Source: Aedes albopictus
Taxonomy: Eukaryota > Arthropoda > Insecta > Diptera > Culicidae
Direction of reading: 5' to 3'
DNA: 64,000 nucleotides
Assembly (NCBI RefSeq): GCF_035046485.1
Contig: NC_085137.1
Span: forward strand, 311,685,164-311,749,163
Positions 14,600 through 25,916 of this stretch are shown here, one piece after another (position 1 is the stretch's first letter; each line of letters opens with the position of its first letter). A program made the position numbers and the translations under genes. The notes beneath the pieces were generated by a model, which worked only from the letters and a program-made list of their open reading frames with translations, did no database searches and was not told where the DNA came from.

Positions 14600-17236
14600 T
14601 GTGGGGAAACTCTCTCCCCCAGCAGATCCGGTGGGAAACCTCACTTTCCCATCCGGCGGAAGTGCTCGCACTATCATATTTGGTATTTCTGCTGGAGAAA
14701 CTCTCTCCCCCAGCAGATCCAGTGGGAAACCTCACGTTCCCATCCGGCGGAAGTGCTATTTCTGCTTGAGAAACTCTCTCCCTCTGCAGATCCGTTGGGA
14801 AACCTCACTTTCCCATCCGGCGGAAGTGCTATTGCTGCTGGAGAAACTCTCTCCCCCACCAGATCCGGTGGGAAACCTCACTTTCCCATCCGGCGGAAGT
14901 GCTATTTCTGCTGGAGAAACTCTCTCCCCCAGCAGATCCGGTGGGAAACCTCGCTTTCCCATCCGGCACTTCCACATTTGTTATTTCTGCTGGAGAAACT
15001 CTCTCCCCCAGCAGATCCGGTGGGAAACCTCGCTTTCCCATCCGGCACTTCCACATTAGTTATTTCTGCTGGAGAAACTCTCTCCTCCAGCAGATCCGGT
15101 GGGAAACCTCACTTTCCCATCCGGCGGAAGTGCTATTTCTGCTGGAGAAACTCTCTCCCCAGCAGATCCGGTGGGAAACCTCGCTTTCCCATCCGGCACT
15201 TCCACATTTGTTATTTCTGCTGGAGAAACTCTCTCCCCCAGCAGATCCGGTGGGAAACCTCGCTTTCCCATCCGGCACTTCCACATTAGTTATTTCTGCT
15301 GGAGAAACTCTCTCCTCCAGCAGATCCGGTGGGAAACCTCACTTTCCCATCCGGCGGAAGTGCTATTTCTGCTGGAGAAACTCTCTCCCCCAGCAGATCC
15401 GGTGGGAAACCTCACTTTCCCATCCGGCGAAAGTGCTATTTCTGCTGGAGAAACTCTCTCCCCCAGCAGATCCGGTGGGAAACCTCACTTTCCCATCCGG
15501 CGGAAGTGCTATTTCTGCTGGAGAAACTCTCTCCCCCAGCAGATCCGGTGGGAAACCTCGCTTTCCCATCCGGCACTTCCACATTTGTTATTTCTGCTGG
15601 AGAAACTCTCTCCCCCAGCAGATCCGGTGGGAAACCTCGCTTTCCCATCCGGCACTTCCACATTAGTTATTTCTGCTGGAGAAACTCTCTCCTCCAGCAG
15701 ATCCGGTGGGAAACCTCACTTTCCCATCCGGCGGAAGTTCTATTTCTGCTGGAGATACTCTCTCCCCCAGCAGATCCGGTGGGAAACCTCGCTTTCCCAT
15801 CCGGCACTTCCACATTAGTTATTTCTGCTGGAGAAACTCTCTCCTCCAGCAGATCCGGTGGGAAACCTCACTTTCCCATCCGGCACTTCCACATTAGTTA
15901 TTTCTGCTGGAGAAACTCTCTCCTCCAGCAGATCCGGTGGGAAACCTCACTTTCCCATCCGGCGGAAGTTCTATTTCTGCTGGAGATACTCTCTCCCCCA
16001 GCAGATCCGGTGGGAAACCTCGCTTTCCCATCCGGCACTTCCACATTAGTTATTTCTGCTGGAGAAACTCTCTCCTCCAGCAGATCCGGTGGGAAACCTC
16101 ACTTTCCCATCCGGCACTTCCACATTAGTTATTTCTGCTGGAGAAACTCTCTCCTCCAGCAGATCCGGTGGGAAACCTCACTTTCCCATCCGGCGGAAGT
16201 TCTATTTCTGCTGGAGATACTCTCTCCCCCAGCAGATCCGGTGGGAAACCTCGCTTTCCCATCCGGCACTTCCACATTTGTTATTTCTGCTGGAGAAACT
16301 CTCTCCCCAGCAGATCCGGTGGGAAACCTCACTTTCCCATCCGGCGGAAGTGCTATTTCTGCTGGAGAAACTCTCTCCCCCAGCAGATCCGGTGGGAAAC
16401 CTCGCTTTCCCATCCGGCACTTCCACATTTGTTATTTCTGCTGGAGAAACTCTCTCCCCCAGCAGATCCGGTGGGAAACCTCGCTTTCCCATCCGGCACT
16501 TCCACATTAGTTATTTCTGCTGGAGAAACTCTCTCCTCCAGCAGATCCGGTGGGAAACCTCACTTTCCCATCCGGCGGAAGTGCTATTTCTGCTGGAGAA
16601 ACTCTCTCCCCCAGCAGATCCGGTGGGAAACCTCGCTTTCCCATCCGGCACTTCCACATTAGTTATTTCTGCTGGAGAAACTCTCTCCTCCAGCAGATCC
16701 GGTGGGAAACCTCACTTTCCCATCCGGCGGAAGTTCTATTTCTGCTGGAGATACTCTCTCCCCCAGCAGATCCGGTGGGAAACCTCGCTTTCCCATCCGG
16801 CACTTCCACATTTGTTATTTCTGCTGGAGAAACTCTCTCCCCAGCAGATCCGGTGGGAAACCTCACTTTCCCATCCGGCGGAAGTGCTATTTCTGCTGGA
16901 GAAACTCTCTCCCCCAGCAGATCCGGTGGGAAACCTCGCTTTCCCATCCGGCACTTCCACATTAGTTATTTCTGCTGGAGAAACTCTCTCCTCCAGCAGA
17001 TCCGGTGGGAAACCTCACTTTCCCATCCGGCACTTCCACATTTGTTAAATATTTCTGCTGGAGAAACTCTCTCCCCCAGCAGATCCGGTGAGAAACCTCA
17101 CTTTCCCATCCGGCGGAAGTGCTATTTCTGCTGGAGAAACTCTCTCCCCCAGCAGATCCGGTGGGAAAACTCGCTTTCCCATCCGGCACTTCCACATTAG
17201 TTATTTCTGCTGGAGAAACTCTCTCCCCCAGCAGAT
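14600..17236. repeat. 73/79-bp minisatellite with higher-order structure
   Basis: About 35 tandem units containing CTGGAGAAACTCTCTCCCCC, AGCAGATCCGGTGGGAAACC and TCCCATCCGG. Two main forms exist: 73 bp ending GCGGAAGTGCTATTT, and 79 bp ending GCACTTCCACATT(T/A)GTTATTT. Larger blocks repeat: a 231-bp block (points at 15706 and 15937) and a 534-bp block (16129 and 16663). A 1-bp deletion marker (CTCTCCCCAGC) recurs with the 534-bp block. Frames through it repeat the same peptide and are not genes. Confidence 0.95.
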
Positions 17237-17278
17237 CCGAAACTTCACTCGATCACATTTTACTACCGACTGCGCCAT

Positions 17279-17721
17279 GTCGTATTCAAAATCTACTTCT
17301 ATTATTAACAAAAACAAAATTCTAATTTTACGTCGACCGTTCTTTGTAACACATGTCATATTGTCGTCGCGGTTGAAACCCGAAGTTTCCCCACACCCGA
17401 CAATCGATTTTTCTCAAAATCCATACGTGAAACCTAACGTCGGACATAGTGCGCTGGATAGCGGACCTGGCTCTCTATCCAGCGCACTGTGCCCGACGTA
17501 CGTCCGACAAACGGTTTTGGAGAAAAATCGATTTTCGCGTGTCAAAAATTCCGATTTTCAACTGCACGAACAATATAACTGAAGGGGATTTTTTATCGAG
17601 CCGTTCGCTTCTTTTTCTTCCTTTGAGTTCATTTCAGTATCTATCATCAATACACACTCAACGTAAACTACGTAAAGGTGATTCGATTTTACTCATTACT
17701 ATTCGCCTCGTATTCACTACA
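17279..17721 (+). repeat. direct repeat flanking the satellite block, copy 2
   Basis: Matches 10021-10242 closely and is split by a 213-bp TA-MITE at 17361-17573. The uninterrupted first copy shows the empty site, GTCATATAACTG. Confidence 0.85.
17361..17573. mobile_element. TA-MITE, 213 bp
   Basis: Imperfect inverted repeats begin TTGTCGTCGCGGTTGAAA and end TTTTCAACTGCACGAACAA, with TA on both sides. The duplicate at 10021-10242 confirms the insertion. The centre is a hairpin around AGTGCGCTGGATAG and CTATCCAGCGCACT. A second copy lies at 46347-47587, split by another element. Confidence 0.8.
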
Positions 17722-17880
17722 CCCACTTCATGTTTACGTGAAAGTTTAGTAACATTGATCACATTTAAACGTGGATAGCTTCGGTGCATTTGTGTTAGTG
17801 TGTTTGTGAGTTTGACATTTCCGCGAACCAGACTGGAAACGAGGCTTACGTGGATTTCATGTATGCAGAAATAAACCAAT

Positions 17881-18548
17881 ATGGCGTCTACAAACAAATT
17901 AATCGACGATCTGCTAACTGATCCGAAGTTTTCGTGTAGTTTGCTGCATTTTTAGAAGGTAATTGTTTACAATTGAAGAATTGACTTAATTTATCATCGT
18001 ATTAACTCACCATCAGAATCTTTCTGTTTTCAAATATTTCAGAACGCGGCATTGGAATTTTACGGTGGCTGAAGATCAACTTAAGCAAATTTCGGAGCTC
18101 ATCAAAAACGAGAACTTGGTGCCAAGAAACGCTGAGTTGTTTTCGCCTATTGAGACCTGAAGAATCGGAACGTAAGTCTAACTTAAACTTTTTATGATAG
18201 TTGACTGATTTTTGTTTTTTTTTTCAGAAATCTACTATTCGGTCATTGGTATTTTTTTCCATTTTTACCAATCGAAGTGCAGCTAACGATTCAACGTTCC
18301 AGGTTCCACATTCTCGACCCAGCAAATAATAGTGATCAACAAGAAGTGCATCCGTCCGAAGCGCCAGATGATGACCAACCGGTTTCTTCAGGAGAGGAAG
18401 CGTCTGCCACTGTAGATCATTACGGCCCGGTCCAGGTCGGCCATATAACGAAGCCCCTATCAACAGATTCAGTTGTGACCCCCCGCCGTGACAGCTTGTG
18501 TTCCGGAAGCTTGCATCATGTGATATGTGGATAATGGATTAAAATAAA
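17881..18548 (+). pseudogene. exon-like region inside the CACTA-like element, unrecognised
   Basis: There are three blocks with plausible splice sites: a donor at 17959 (AAG/GTAATT), an acceptor at 18042 (TTTCAG), a donor at 18172 (GTAAGT), an acceptor at 18227 after a T-rich tract, and AATAAA at 18543. An ATG at 17881 opens a 24-codon frame that stops at 17955. The second block (18043-18171) is open in one frame throughout, and joining it to the third gives a few dozen codons before a stop. I do not recognise the product. It could be a captured host gene fragment, a degraded element gene, or chance. Splicing is inferred from sequence only. Confidence 0.25.
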
Positions 18549-18869
18549 TAGACGATTTTAGTTTGACCTTTTTCCGGATCTGTACTGAGTTATTCTGACT
18601 AAAAAGTCACGTAAAAATGACACGAAAGAAATTTAAAATGGAATAACATTTCAGGTAAAATTTACGTAGTTTTCATGTGGAAGTTATTGACAATATCACG
18701 TCAATATTACCGGAGAATCATGTCTGATTTACCTGACTTTTCATGTGAACTCTCGGATTCAATTTTTCTTTGGGTTACGTGTCATTCCGGTAAAACTTAC
18801 ATGAAAAAATTGATGGACGAAAACTACCTATGTTTTCATGTCAATCGGACGTGCAAACTTTTCAGAGTG

Positions 18870-18915
18870 GTTGGCAGGGCATGTTGCAAGAATGCCGGAC
18901 AACAACCCTGCAAAG
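18870..18915 (+). pseudogene. LINE fragment, continuation after the 9-kb insertion
   Basis: GGCAGGGCATGTTGCAAGAA and the following GCCGGACAACAACCCTGCAAAG match the corresponding part of the LINE copy at about 39880-39920. This is the 3' continuation of the fragment interrupted at 9910. It runs into an N gap. Confidence 0.75.
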
Positions 18916-19575
18916 NNNNNNNNNNNNNNNNNNNNNNNTGAAGTATAGCAATGCAGAAGATACCATATTGCCGGGCTCCATCTTGTTCGATTTTTCGCGC
19001 TGCGTCGCGTTCGTGCCGTATGACAACGTTTTGAGTGTGGGAAAACATGAGCATAAATAATAAACAAAGATTTTANNNNNNNNNNNNNNNNNNNNNNNNN
19101 NNNNNNNNNNNNNNNNNNNNNNNNNNNNNNNNNNNNNNNNNNNNNNNNNNNNNNNNNNNNNNNNNNNNNNNNNNNNNNNNNNNNNNNNNNNNNNNNNNNN
19201 NNNNNNNNNNNNNNNNNNNNNNNNNNNNNNNNNNNNNNNNNNNNNNNNNNNNNNNNNNNNNNNNNNNNNNNNNNNNNNNNNNNNNNNNNNNNNNNNNNNN
19301 NNNNNNNNNNNNNNNNNNNNNNNNNNNNNNNNNNNNNNNNNNNNNNNNNNNNNNNNNNNNNNNNNNNNNNNNNNNNNNNNNNNNNNNNNNNNNNNNNNNN
19401 NNNNNNNNNNNNNNNNNNNNNNNNNNNNNNNNNNNNNNNNNNNNNNNNNNNNNNNNNNNNNNNNNNNNNNNNNNNNNNNNNNNNNNNNNNNNNNNNNNNN
19501 NNNNNNNNNNNNNNNNNNNNNNNNNNNNNNNNNNNNNNNNNNNNNNNNNNNNNNNNNNNNNNNNNNNNNNNNNNN
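18916..19575. other. two assembly gaps with a 137-bp island
   Basis: N runs cover 18916-18938 (23 bases) and 19076-19575 (500 bases). The island 18939-19075 has no recognised feature; it could belong to the 3' LTR of the BEL/Pao element or to flanking DNA. Confidence 0.95.
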
Positions 19576-19713
19576 TTAATTTTATGGCAACCAAGTGAGT
19601 GAGAGCTTTTTAGCGTGAACCGAGCACTTTTGACGTTTGCGGAACGACTGCGGCGGTCGAGACCACCGCAACCCCGTTGGATTTTTTCTATTTTACCGCA
19701 GTACGTTTCAATC

Positions 19714-20760
19714 TTACTGGCCATCCAAAGGCAGTAGGCATACCTCCGTTATAGCCCGTTTGTATTCGGCCTTCGAAGTCTTCACGGTTACGACTCTGGT
19801 TACGCCGTCCTTACCAGAGTGTAATTCGGTAATCCGTCCGAGCGGCCACTGGAAAGGTGGCGCGCTTTGGTCAATCATCAGTACCAGAGCCCCTTCGGTG
19901 ATGTCAACTGCCTTCGTCCACTTCGATCGGTTTTGGAGCTCCGGTAAGTATTCAGATGTCCACCTTCGCCAGAAATGTTGGAAGATGGTCTGTACCAACT
20001 GCCACCGCGAAAGCGTGTTCTGCTTGAGGTTCAAGTAGGACGGCTCACTGATTGCCTTCATCTCCCGACCAATAAGAAAATGTGCTGGAGTAACCGCGGT
20101 GTAGTCATTTGGGTCATCCGAACACGGTACCAAAGGTCGCGAATTTAGGACTGCTTCAACTTGGGTCAACGTAGTGTAGAGTTCTTCATACGACAGTTTG
20201 TAACCACCGACAATCCTCGTCAGATGGTGTTTCACCTGCTTCACCCCGGCCTCCCAAATACCTCCGAAGTGGGGGCTCCGAGGCGGGATAAAGGACCATT
20301 CGATCCCTTGACTTGTGCAATAATCCGTAATCTTCTTTGCTTGCAGTTGATCCTTGAATAATCGCGCCAACTCTTCAAGCTCGGTCTGTGCCCCGACAAA
20401 ATTCGTGGCATTGTCGGAAAACATCTTACAAGGCAGTCCCCGACGACTTGTGAACCGCCGCAAAGCAGCCAAAAACGCATTCGTCGTTAGGTCCGATACT
20501 AACTCCAAGTGGATCGCGCGAGTCAGCATGCAGACGAATAGACTAACATAGGCCTTCGTGACCAGTGGCCGGCGACCTGCAGTGAACGACTTTATCAAAA
20601 AGGGGCCGGCGAAATCTACGCCGGTGTAGGCGAAGGTCGGCGCTGGTTGGACTCGGTAGGATGGTAAATCTCCCATGAGCTGGGACGTCTTCATAGGATT
20701 CGCTCTAAAACACGTGACGCAGCTAGCGATGACCTTCCGTATGGTTGACTTCACTCTCAA
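19714..20760 (-). pseudogene. BEL/Pao integrase core and C-terminal domain
   Basis: A 348-residue frame. It begins in the HHCC zinc-binding module with CVTCFR (residues about 14-19). The catalytic core shows the three acidic residues in context: GVDFAG (about 47), SDNATNFVGA (about 115) and IWEAGVKQVK (about 169). The C-terminal third (RWQLVQ..FWRRW..YLPELQ) is typical of the DUF5641 domain that ends Pao-clade integrases. The integrase would insert the reverse-transcribed copy into the genome. The catalytic triad looks intact, but the frame lacks its N-terminal part because of a frameshift at about 20740; the ATG at 20760 is internal and not a true start. Confidence 0.85.
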
Positions 20761-21190
20761 CGGCCAACCGTTGACGCACTATCGCAAGAAGACCTTTCTG
20801 ACCAATGTGCAAATTGGATTGGTGCATACTCCTTACGATTGCCACCGAGAATGGATGTCCAGCAGGCAAAAGCATTTGGTGTCGGCTGTCGTAGGCCACC
20901 AGAGCGCGTTTGATGCGTCCACCCACGCGTAACACACCATCGTCTGGATCGATGAACGGTTTCAGACCACAGAGACGGTGTTTCGACTGACTTCCTTCAG
21001 CAATTAATCGCAGCTCCTGACGAAACGATTCCTTCTGCACACACCGTACTGTTACCAACAGAGCGGTCCTCAATTCCGAGACAGTTAGCGGCCCACTGAT
21101 AATCGTCTCCTTTCTGCTAACAACGTATCGCACAAATCGAATCAAGTAGGCCATCGAACGGAGAATTTTGTCATAATCGTTCACTCTCAA
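20723..21190 (-). pseudogene. BEL/Pao region before integrase, with H2C2 module start
   Basis: A 155-residue frame covering the linker after RNase H and the start of the integrase zinc-binding module (GGRIKRA, then HPFSVAIVRSMH..LHIGQKG). The cysteine half of the module is in the next frame (19714-20760), so one indel lies in the 38-bp overlap. It also overlaps the preceding piece by 20 bp in another frame, marking a second indel. Confidence 0.8.
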
Positions 21191-21467
21191 ACAGCAGTAG
21201 TCTCCCCACCGGAGGAGTGACGACCAGCGAGATATCAGTCTTCAGTTCCGGCACGTCTTCTTCCGCCAACGGTTCAAGTTGCACTTCTTCAATCGTATTC
21301 GTCTTCAGCATGGGTGGTCCACCCCACCACATCACGTTGCCCAACAGCTTCCGAGGAAATTCACCACGTGAAATCACATCCGCTGGATTTTCGTGGCTCG
21401 GGACGTATCGCCAAGTATACGCACCCGTTACTCGTTGGATCTCGCTCACTCGGTTAGAGACATACAA
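21171..21467 (-). pseudogene. BEL/Pao RNase H to linker piece
   Basis: A 98-residue frame with RVTGAYTWRYVPSHENPADVISRG, the conserved end of the Pao RNase H region. The same frame extends upstream (higher coordinates) through the conserved SDSQIV-like and PPEAL motifs before meeting a stop at about 21525. The ATG is internal and not a start. Confidence 0.8.
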
Positions 21468-21575
21468 TTGCAGGGCCTCCGGTGGTTTTCTAATCCAGCA
21501 GCAGACGATCTGAGAATCGGTTCACAGATTCGAAGTCGATATCGATCCCAGCAATCGCCCTTTCAGTTAGGGTGC

Positions 21576-21698
21576 CGTTATAGTTACGCGTGAGAGTGGG
21601 AGTGCGCGTGTGCGAAGCCGCAAAGAATATCAACAATAGCAAATTCACGAAAATCCTATGGACGCGCACTTTCACTCTCACTTTGAAGCGGCACTATG
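21576..21698. mobile_element. short inverted-repeat insertion in pol
   Basis: About 120 bp with inverted ends: GTGCCGTTATAG, followed by CGCGTGAGAGTGGGAGTGCGCG at the left, against CGCGCACTTTCACTCTCACT and GCGGCAC at the right. It interrupts the RNase H coding region just after the AELLGAVLLSRL motif, and the expected continuation resumes beyond it. Target duplication not resolved. Confidence 0.5.
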
Positions 21699-24087
21699 TC
21701 ATCGCCGTTAGCCTTGACAGAAGCACAGCACCTAGCAGCTCGGCACGAGGAGTAGTGATTGGCTTGCACTTACCCGTTTTCTTTGGAAGAATCCTGGATT
21801 TGCTGCAGATCAGATGCATGGTAACTGTGCCATTCTCCTGGATGACGCGAGTATAGAGGCATGCCCCATAAGCCACGTCTGAGGCGTCCGAAAACCCATG
21901 TAGCTGAATGGATGTGACGCCTTCCGTTGAAATCCATCTGGGTACACGTAGGCTGTTCAAGCAACTAAATTCGTCACGGAAGCAACGCCACTTGTGGATG
22001 ATGTCCTGTGGGACGGGGTCGTCCCAGTCAACTTGTAGTACGCTGACCTCTCGGAGAATCAATTTCGCCACAGTGATTACCGGGCCAACCAAACCCAGCA
22101 AATCGTATATCTTCGCAACTTCACTGAGGATTTTTCTTTTCGTTGTAGCTTCCGTGTTGCCAGGGACGACAGAGAACGAAAACCAGTCGTCTAGAGGATT
22201 CCAAACGACACCAAGGGTTTTGGTAACGATCGAGTCCGCGTCACCTACCTTGAAGTCCGTGCCACGGTGTTCCTTTTCAACGTGCTGCAGTATTTCCGGC
22301 CGATTGGCACACCATTTGTGCGTACCGAAACAGCCTTTCGCCAACAATCCACTTACTTCTTGCTGTAATGTGCACGCTTCCTGGATGGTATGCGCACCAC
22401 CAATCACGTCGTCCATATAGGTACTCTTTTTGATTACCCTAGCCGCTTGAGGGTATTCGTGCTGATGATCCTCTGAGACCTGGCGGAGTGCCATAGTCGC
22501 TTGGAAGGCCGACGATGCCAGCCCGTAGGTGACCGTCGAAAGCTCGTACACCACCAGTGACTCGTTCCGATCGTAGCGCCATACTATTCTTTGGTATCGA
22601 GTGTCCGGGGGAAGAACGCCTACCTGTCGAAACATTTTGACGACGTCTACTGTGAAAACGTACCTGTAGCTTCGGTAGTTCAACAGGATAGAGAACAAGT
22701 CGTTTTGAATGTTCGGTCCTGACACCAGGGCGTCGTTGATTGCCACTCCCGAAGAAGACGCTGAAGAGCCGTCGAAAACGACCCTTAATTTAGTCGAGGT
22801 GCTGGTAGGCTTCACTACACAGTGATGTGGTATGTAGTAAGCGGAGTTCGGCGCCTCATTCTCGTTCACCGTTATTGCGCTCATGTGGCCGAGGGTTTCA
22901 TATTCTCGCATGAAGCTAGCGTACTGTTCCTTGATTGCTAGTTCCCTGTCCAGCCGTCGCTCCAGCGAGAAGAACCTCTTCGTCGCCGCAGGAAGGGAAT
23001 CGCCAAGCTCATTTTTCCTGTCGTTGAACGGATGGCGCACGTAATACCTTCCGTTCTGATCTCGCTGGTGGGTCTCACGGAAGTGCTCTACACAACGCTC
23101 GTCGGATAGTTGGTTCCGATGCTGGATCTCATCGCAAGCCTCAAGTTGGTAGAAGCTTCGTAGAATTTCGCTCAAGTCTTCGTCGGCCGTTTGGCAGAAA
23201 GATCGAGCGATCACAGGCGCGTCAGACGGAACTATTCCACCGGCGACCCAACCGAACTCGGTGTCGGTGAGTAATGGCAGGTTCGATCCAAGCTTCAGCT
23301 GGTTACTCTTCACAACGTCCCAGAAGATTTCTGCACCAACGAGCATGTCGATGCGTCCTCGTCGGTTGAACTGCGGGTCTGCCAATTTGACGTCGACAGG
23401 AATGGGCCATGCTGCTACGCTGAAAGACCTTTCTGGGATGTCACCAGTAATCCTCGGTGCTACGAGGAATTCCAAATCAGCATGGAAATCTCCGGTGCGG
23501 GATTCGATTGTCAGGCGTGCCAAACGACGGATTCTTGTGTTCGTCCCGTTGAGGCCACTGACAGTGTAGTCAACAGGTTCCTTCTTCTGAGCGACCAAGT
23601 TAGCGAATCGCTCGGTGACAAAATGCTCTGTCGATGCGGAATCCAGCAGGACCCGGCAGGGGTACACAACCGAATTGAAACCACGGACCCGCACCACCGC
23701 AGTAGACAGCAGTTTTTGCTTCGTTTGACATCCGACATTAACGCTGAGGGTCGTACCAGTGCCGACTTTGGGTGTGTCAACTTGGTTACCGACATCGGAA
23801 TCCTTGCGAGGTGGTCGTGTATCTTCAATGGCGGCATTCGGTGCGGTTGTGACAACCGAATCTGATGTCCTGGAGCTGGGAACTTCGTTGGTGTGAAGCG
23901 ATGAGTGGTGGCGCTTGCCGCATTCACGACAGCTGTGCGTTGAAGTGCAACCGTTCGTGCGGTGACCTCTCTGCAAGCAGTTGAAACAGCATGCCGATTT
24001 CTTCAGGGTGTTACATTTCTCACTCACGTTCATTTTCTTAAAGCTCTCGCATTTCCATAGTTCATAAGCATTTTTTGCATACAGCAC
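21694..24087 (-). pseudogene. BEL/Pao pol: zinc knuckles, protease, reverse transcriptase, RNase H start
   Basis: A 797-residue frame. Two zinc knuckles lie at about residues 33-65 (CCFNCLQRGHRTNGC, then CRECGKRHHSSLH). An aspartic protease of the DUF1758 type follows, with active-site-like DSAS at about 150. The reverse transcriptase has VDVVKMFRQV (about 475) and the catalytic YMDD at about 557. RNase H starts with GFSDASDVAYGACLYTR at about 740. Such a polyprotein normally continues from gag and into integrase. Here the entry is shifted by an indel in a run of A (about 24083), and the exit is cut by the insertion at 21576-21698. This is the longest intact stretch of the element. Confidence 0.88.
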
Positions 24088-24877
24088 ACTTTAGTTCACT
24101 TTTCGTATCGGTTTTCAGTTCACTTGTGTTCACTAGCGTGTGGGCCTTGACCACCGCTTTCGGTTTCACACTTTCCACTTTGGTGTTCGACTCAATCTTC
24201 TCTATCACTTTACACTGTTCTTGCAGGAACGCAATCGTATCCTTGTAGCTGGGCAACGTGCCCGGCTTCTGCCGCGTCTCCTATGCGACTCTTGTTGCCT
24301 TATCCATCCGCGAAGAGATGATGTTGACGACCATTTGTTCGCCGAGACCTTCCAGTTTGAGGTTCAGGTTCCTCAAGGCTTCAATGTTTTTGTTGCACAC
24401 GTCAAGCAACTTTCGGAGATTTGTCGAGCTGTCTTTCGTAATCTTCGGCAAATTGAACAAACACTCGATGTGCTTGTCGATGATGATCCTTCTGTCTTCG
24501 AATCTATCAGTCAGGAACTGCCAGGCAGCATTGTAATCATTGCTGTTCACAATGTCCTGGTCGATAATTCCAGCCACCGGACCAACAAGCGAGTTGCGTA
24601 GGTGGTAAAGTTTGATAGCTGGATCTTCATGCGGGTATCGATTCATGATGGTCGTAAACATGGATTTAAACGAAAACCATCGTTCATACGACCCATCGAA
24701 GGTCGGCAGCGGCGCTTGAAGTGGGGGAATGTAAGGCATGGCTGTTCCGAGTGTGACCGACGACGGCGGCGCTGCGACGGCGACGACATTCTTCTTCGTT
24801 GCCGCTTCCTGTTCTTCTTTTTGCTTCGTGGCCGCTTCCATCAGCATACTCAGCCGAATCGACAGATCGGTGTACAT
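24062..24877 (-). pseudogene. BEL/Pao gag, DUF1759-like capsid region
   Basis: Two in-frame pieces (24281-24877 and 24062-24256) are separated by a stop codon at 24281-24283, after DKATRVA. The first piece shows PTFDGSYERWFSFKSMF, then HLRNSL, GIIDQD and FLTDRFEDRR, the DUF1759 pattern of Pao-type gag proteins. The second ends at CAVCKKC, the start of a zinc-knuckle region that continues in another frame at 24087. The conserved reading also extends above 24877 (EQEAKYIEFE), so the ATG at 24877 is internal. Confidence 0.82.
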
Positions 24878-24960
24878 CGTCTCAAACTCGATGTATTTTG
24901 CTTCTTGTTCGGCTCGTCTCTCCAGAGAGGGGCAGGGCGTGGATCAAATTTTGGAACTCG

Positions 24961-25206
24961 TTATTTATATTCCCGGTACGATTGTTCGATTGTTTTTTGA
25001 TGCAACCCAAGAAAATGCAGATTCATAATGTTCGGGTTGGGTGCACTATCACTGTGCTCGATAGCACTTTTCACACGCGTAAGTTTGCCCTTCACTGCCC
25101 CTCTCTGATGAGAGAGAGTCTTCAGCTGCTCCTCCATTTTTGACACTTCCTGCTTTGCTTTCTGTTGTGATTTCTGTTCGGCGACTGTTTTCGCCGGAGT
25201 GGACAT
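24961..25206 (-). pseudogene. BEL/Pao gag N-terminus
   Basis: An 81-residue frame starting MSTPAKTVAEQKSQ, rich in K, E and Q, a probable coiled coil followed by SAIEHSDSAPNPN. Position and content fit the true start of gag. It runs out of frame at about 24960 and the next piece is in a different frame, so at least one indel separates them. Confidence 0.6.
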
Positions 25207-25800
25207 GACGCAACACGATCACTCTCACTTATCCCGAGCGACGGCCAATTGCATTTTCGATGGCGTGTCGCTGCACCCGACCAGCGTTTCTGGTGAATGC
25301 TCGAATTCAACGATTTTTCGCGGAAAAAACACTCGCGTCGACGTTTTTCCACTACTTCTCACTTTATCCGGCCATAGAAGGACCAATGTGCCTTCCGATA
25401 AGCCGAGCGGACTGTATTTTTGGGGAAACTCGGAACCGAAATAAAAATGCGTCCGATTTACACGAGTTCAACTATGGTTATGCTTTTATTAAAGAAAGAT
25501 ACATGTGTATGTGTGAGAGGGTTTTCTTCGCCAGCGCAGAGCTGGTGACGGTAGTTGGATTCTGCAACAGGGGGTTCGGCTTCTCTCCTAACAGTCATGT
25601 TTCTGCCGTACTGCCACAAAACCAAATTGAAATCTATAATGTGTATTCTCGATTGCGTATCTCGAGCTACAAAAACATGCAGAGAAAGAACATGCAAAGA
25701 GGAATTGAGAAAAAATATCTAGAAATTTAGGCACGGCTTTGCAACAAAAATGTTTTTCGATCGGTATAAGCACTCGGAGTGTGCATAAAAAAAATGGTTA
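25207..25800 (-). other. leader and probable 5' LTR of the BEL/Pao element
   Basis: On the minus strand, TTGGTCCTTCTATGGCCGG (about 25374-25392) sits about 170 bp before the gag start and resembles a tRNA primer-binding site. If so, the LTR ends in ..GGCACA at about 25393 and extends to higher coordinates. Its outer end could not be located because the partner LTR lies in the N gap. No coding content. Confidence 0.3.
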
Positions 25801-25916
25801 TTCTAATTGATATATAGTATCTGCTGTGTGCAGATCGCAATTGCTATCTAACCAAACACGCGCTCTAGCATTGCCTATTGTTTCAACTAGCAATGTGTGG
25901 AACGCCGCTTAGAGAC

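Larger units (their letters stand above)
19576..25800 (-). mobile_element. BEL/Pao LTR retrotransposon, degenerate
   Basis: Reading the minus strand, the order is gag, zinc knuckles, protease, reverse transcriptase, RNase H, integrase zinc-binding, integrase core and C-terminal DUF5641-like domain. This is the usual BEL/Pao layout. The normal single gag-pol frame is broken into at least six pieces by frameshifts, in-frame stops and a 0.12-kb insertion. The 3' LTR would fall in the N gap. The 5' LTR must lie above about 25390, but its outer end could not be fixed. It is not autonomous in this state. Confidence 0.85.

Noticed and set aside
14600..17236. CRISPR-like regular repeats
   Set aside because: Units are contiguous tandem repeats without unique spacers, in a eukaryotic transposon.
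18828..19724. Long frames crossing 18916-19575
   Set aside because: They consist mostly of undetermined residues from N gaps.
24062..24260. Programmed frameshift between gag and pol of the BEL/Pao element at an A-run
   Set aside because: There are several other frameshifts and stops in the same element and BEL/Pao elements normally use one frame, so decay is more likely.
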